A stretch of 16,888 nt of DNA from RFTU01 sp032122355 (GTDB lineage: Bacteria; Pseudomonadota; Gammaproteobacteria; Burkholderiales; Burkholderiaceae_C), in NCBI GenBank assembly GCA_032122355.1, contig JAUMCS010000110.1, positions 1-16,888 of the forward strand. Direction: 5' to 3'. The stretch's first letter is position 1. Each line of letters begins with the position of its first letter. This document shows, piece by piece, positions 15,003 through 16,888 of this stretch. Below the pieces are notes generated by a model. It made no database searches, was not told where the DNA came from, and worked only from the letters and a program-made list of their open reading frames with translations. A program made the translations under genes and the position numbers.

Positions 15003-16691
15003 CTAAAACGATGATTTTAACTGGCGTTGAGCTTCTTCAAACGCCCGCAAGCGCACTTCAATCACCATCATTTCAACTTCTTCTGGGTTGGTGCCTTCAT
15101 GACTACGGGCCCATTCACGCCCTATTTTTTGCGCTGATCGCAAGCGATCAAGGGCGCCAATAAAATCAAAACGCAGCGCACGCGACTCCGCCTCTGCGCG
15201 TATAGCAAGCAATGGACGCTGAAGCACCTGAGCGATCATGGCTAACTGACCCCATACCGCTGCATCGTTAGGATTTTGGATTAGCCACCATTGGAAATCC
15301 TCGGCCATTGACTTCAAAACCCTGTGGTCGGCGGGGATTTTAGCGTTGGCTTTAGTCAAATCCTGTTTCTTCTGAAAGCCAAAAAGGGCCGACTGTGCCC
15401 CCAACAACATCTGTGCACGCCGAATGGACTGCGAGCGTTCGACCGTTGATGCTGCCCAAAGCTCAAAAGCCGCTTGATGCCTTCCCAACCCGTGGTAAAT
15501 CTTGGCCTGCAATTCCGTGAAGGTCAGCTGCAGCAGTTCACTCGTCGATTCATTGCCTGCCAACACAGAGTCTTTGAAGGGAACCAAACGCCTCATCTGC
15601 TCTAGCTTCAGCTGCGCTTCAGATGGATTATCTGCCTGCAAATGGGCCATAGATCCCAAATACAGAGCTCCTATCTGCTCGGATACTGCTGCATCGGGCT
15701 TGACCGAATCTTGCACCCAGCGCTGTTGCGCAGCTTCACTGGTTTCCATAAACCAGCGCGCGCGGGCGCTCATCAATGCATGCAAGTATAGAGTCAGCTC
15801 TTGGCTCGGTGTAGGCAGTGAAGTAATCGATTCACTCTCTCCGTCTGAATGATCAGCATAGGTTCGGGCTTCGGCAATGCGCTCTACCGTTAAGGGGTGC
15901 GTGCGCAAGTAAGGATAGCTATTACCATCATTGAATCGGTTAGCTCTATCGAGCTTTTCAAACATATGCGCCATCGCTGCTGTAGCGTAACCCGCATCTT
16001 TCATCACCCCAAAGCCCACTCTGTCAGCCTCACGCTCCATTTCCCGTGAAAAATTCAATTGCCCCTGCAGCATGGCTGCTTGCGAGCCCACGATAGCCGC
16101 CTGAGCCATGCTGCCATTACCTGATCGACTGGCCAAAAGCAGACCGAGCACCGTTGCAGCCACGCTAGCGACCGATTGGTACTTACTGCGAGCTATATTG
16201 CGTGCAATGTGTCTTTGTGTAACATGAGAAAGCTCATGGGCCAATACCGCCACAAGCTCATCGGCACTGGTGGTGAGTGCCATCAAACCCAAGTGCACAC
16301 CGATGTATCCCGCCGGAAGCGCAAAGGCATTCACACTCGAATTTTGGATCATGAATAACTGCCATGCAAATGCAGCCAAAGCCTCTTCACTCACTTCCCC
16401 CCGACTTTGAGCAGCCTGCATCAAGGGCTCCCACAAATGCTGCAGATAAGCTTGCAATACAGGATCTTCAAAATAGGAGACGTCTTTATACACATCGCGC
16501 ATGATGGCATCCCCTAACCGACGCTCAACCGTCAGCGGCATATCCACAGCCACTGATTCACCCAATGCGGGCAAAACGGGTGCGTCCAAGGCCCTATTTG
16601 CAGGTTGTGCCACCAATACGGAACTAGTCAACAGCACTACGGCCAACTCGCGCATGCACTTAGCCATTAACATCACCATTTTCATAGCCAT
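15003..16691 (-). CDS. BepA/YfgC-like periplasmic M48 metalloprotease
   Basis: Predicted zinc protease and chaperone that degrades stalled or misfolded outer-membrane proteins. The zinc site is HELSH (152-156) with Glu221 in MEREADRVGF. LRTHPLTVERIAEAR (262-276) carries His265, which corresponds to the regulatory His246 of E. coli BepA. The segment NAFALPAGYIGVHLGLM before the active site is typical. A glycine- and alanine-rich hydrophobic stretch (about 172-190) follows it. The C-terminal half is helical and TPR-like. Length is 562 against 487 for E. coli BepA, with the excess mainly in the C-terminal half. The start is uncertain: Met codons occur at residues 1, 3, 5, 7, 9 and 13, and no Shine-Dalgarno sequence decides. 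Any of them leaves an export signal (ELAVVLLTSSVLVAQ). The gene stands alone, with an insertion-sequence-like end 71 bases upstream. Confidence 0.9.
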   Translation of the reverse strand: MAMKMVMLMAKCMRELAVVLLTSSVLVAQPANRALDAPVLPALGESVAVDMPLTVERRLGDAIMRDVYKDVSYFEDPVLQAYLQHLWEPLMQAAQSRGEVSEEALAAFAWQLFMIQNSSVNAFALPAGYIGVHLGLMALTTSADELVAVLAHELSHVTQRHIARNIARSKYQSVASVAATVLGLLLASRSGNGSMAQAAIVGSQAAMLQGQLNFSREMEREADRVGFGVMKDAGYATAAMAHMFEKLDRANRFNDGNSYPYLRTHPLTVERIAEARTYADHSDGESESITSLPTPSQELTLYLHALMSARARWFMETSEAAQQRWVQDSVKPDAAVSEQIGALYLGSMAHLQADNPSEAQLKLEQMRRLVPFKDSVLAGNESTSELLQLTFTELQAKIYHGLGRHQAAFELWAASTVERSQSIRRAQMLLGAQSALFGFQKKQDLTKANAKIPADHRVLKSMAEDFQWWLIQNPNDAAVWGQLAMIAQVLQRPLLAIRAEAESRALRFDFIGALDRLRSAQKIGREWARSHEGTNPEEVEMMVIEVRLRAFEEAQRQLKSSF

Positions 16692-16771
16692 ATCATCCCA
16701 TTTTTTAGCCCAGCAAAGCGAAAAGGTGTGTAATACCTGTCAAAACAAAACCCCTATTCCGATGTCAAACC

Positions 16772-16812
16772 AATTTAGAAATGTCCGCTATTTGCGCAAA
16801 TTAGAAATGTCC
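16772..16812. repeat. two direct repeats around a 10-base palindrome
   Basis: AATTTAGAAATGTCC (16772-16786) and AAATTAGAAATGTCC (16798-16812) differ at one position and start 26 bases apart. Between them lies TTTGCGCAAA (16791-16800), a perfect palindrome. Such tandem motifs at an element end are candidate transposase binding sites. Confidence 0.85.
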
Positions 16813-16821
16813 TTTTTTAAA

Positions 16822-16888
16822 ATGAGCGAAGCGATTAAAAGTATTCATTCTAAGTGGATAGTGGTGGTCCCCGACATGGGGTCGAAAG
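16822..16888 (+). CDS. possible start of an ORF running off the window
   Basis: ATG 16822 opens a frame of 22 codons to the edge (MSEAIKSIHSKW, then IVVVPDMGSK). There is no Shine-Dalgarno sequence and I recognise no family. A minus-strand frame is also open here, entering from the edge and ending with GHF and a stop at 16801-16803 inside the repeat. A third minus-strand frame reads DISNLRK and a stop across the repeat, but it is closed by a TGA shortly upstream. With so little sequence, coding in either direction is unproven. Confidence 0.15.
   Translation, partial: MSEAIKSIHSKWIVVVPDMGSK

Larger units (their letters stand above)
16763..16888. mobile_element. probable insertion sequence terminus (continues beyond window)
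   Basis: From 16763 the sequence begins TGTCAAAC and carries two copies of a TTAGAAATGTCC-containing repeat in the first 50 bases. This terminal multiple-repeat layout is known from IS21-like and some other transposon ends that start with TG. The other end and the transposase lie outside the window, so family and length cannot be given. A second TGTCAAAAC at 16738 makes the exact border uncertain by about 25 bases. The interval 16692-16762 before it holds only A/T-rich sequence in which I see no clear promoter for the M48 gene. Confidence 0.5.

Noticed and set aside
15502..15852. 116-codon plus-strand open frame inside the M48 gene
   Set aside because: It is antisense to a well-supported gene and has no recognisable domain or ribosome site.
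16866..16884. CCCCGACATGGGG dyad at the right edge as a terminator or tRNA fragment
   Set aside because: There is no T run and no tRNA T-loop or acceptor stem, and the sequence ends a few bases later, so nothing can be concluded.

Overview
The window looks like a draft chromosomal contig from a betaproteobacterium, probably of the order Burkholderiales, with G+C near one half by eye. Three things point there. The gene order frr-uppS-cdsA-dxr-rseP-bamA-skp-lpxD-fabZ-lpxA-lpxB-rnhB-rRNA methyltransferase differs from the E. coli order (dxr follows cdsA, and an RNA methyltransferase follows rnhB). The ctaB-sco pair encodes aa3-type oxidase assembly factors. A HrcA/CIRCE operator sits in front of a sigma-32 gene. 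I cannot name a genus. A run of 10 N inside rseP shows that the sequence is a scaffolded or masked draft.

Bases 1-12362, plus strand: one tightly packed envelope-biogenesis operon. It starts in the 3' part of frr. Next come undecaprenyl diphosphate synthase (uppS), CDP-diglyceride synthase (cdsA) and DXP reductoisomerase (dxr), which supply lipid carrier, phospholipid precursor and isoprenoid units. RseP is the site-2 protease of the envelope stress pathway. BamA and Skp insert and chaperone outer-membrane proteins. LpxD, FabZ, LpxA and LpxB make the lipid A disaccharide and control the shared hydroxyacyl-ACP pool. RNase HII and a SpoU-type RNA methyltransferase close the run. Many genes overlap by 1-19 bases and several start with GTG, so translational coupling is likely.

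Bases 12363-13397: rpoH (sigma-32), with a short leader carrying a perfect CIRCE inverted repeat (9-bp arms, 9-bp spacer) directly after a -10-like box. This is the clearest regulatory signal in the window. It implies that HrcA represses transcription of the heat-shock sigma factor.

Bases 13399-16691, minus strand: a BepA/YfgC-like M48 metalloprotease, then ctaB (heme O synthase) and a Sco/SenC copper chaperone. The last two overlap by 4 bases and converge on rpoH with one base between the stop codons.

Bases 16692-16888: the intergenic region upstream of the M48 gene. It holds two direct repeats containing TTAGAAATGTCC around a TTTGCGCAAA palindrome, behind a TGTCAA end. This looks like the terminus of an insertion sequence that continues beyond the window.

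The region is essentially housekeeping. I did not find a novel multi-gene system. The points most worth a second look are the CIRCE-rpoH arrangement, the bulky Phe in the LpxA acyl-chain ruler position, the VRVF variant in BamA, and the insertion-sequence end beside the M48 gene.
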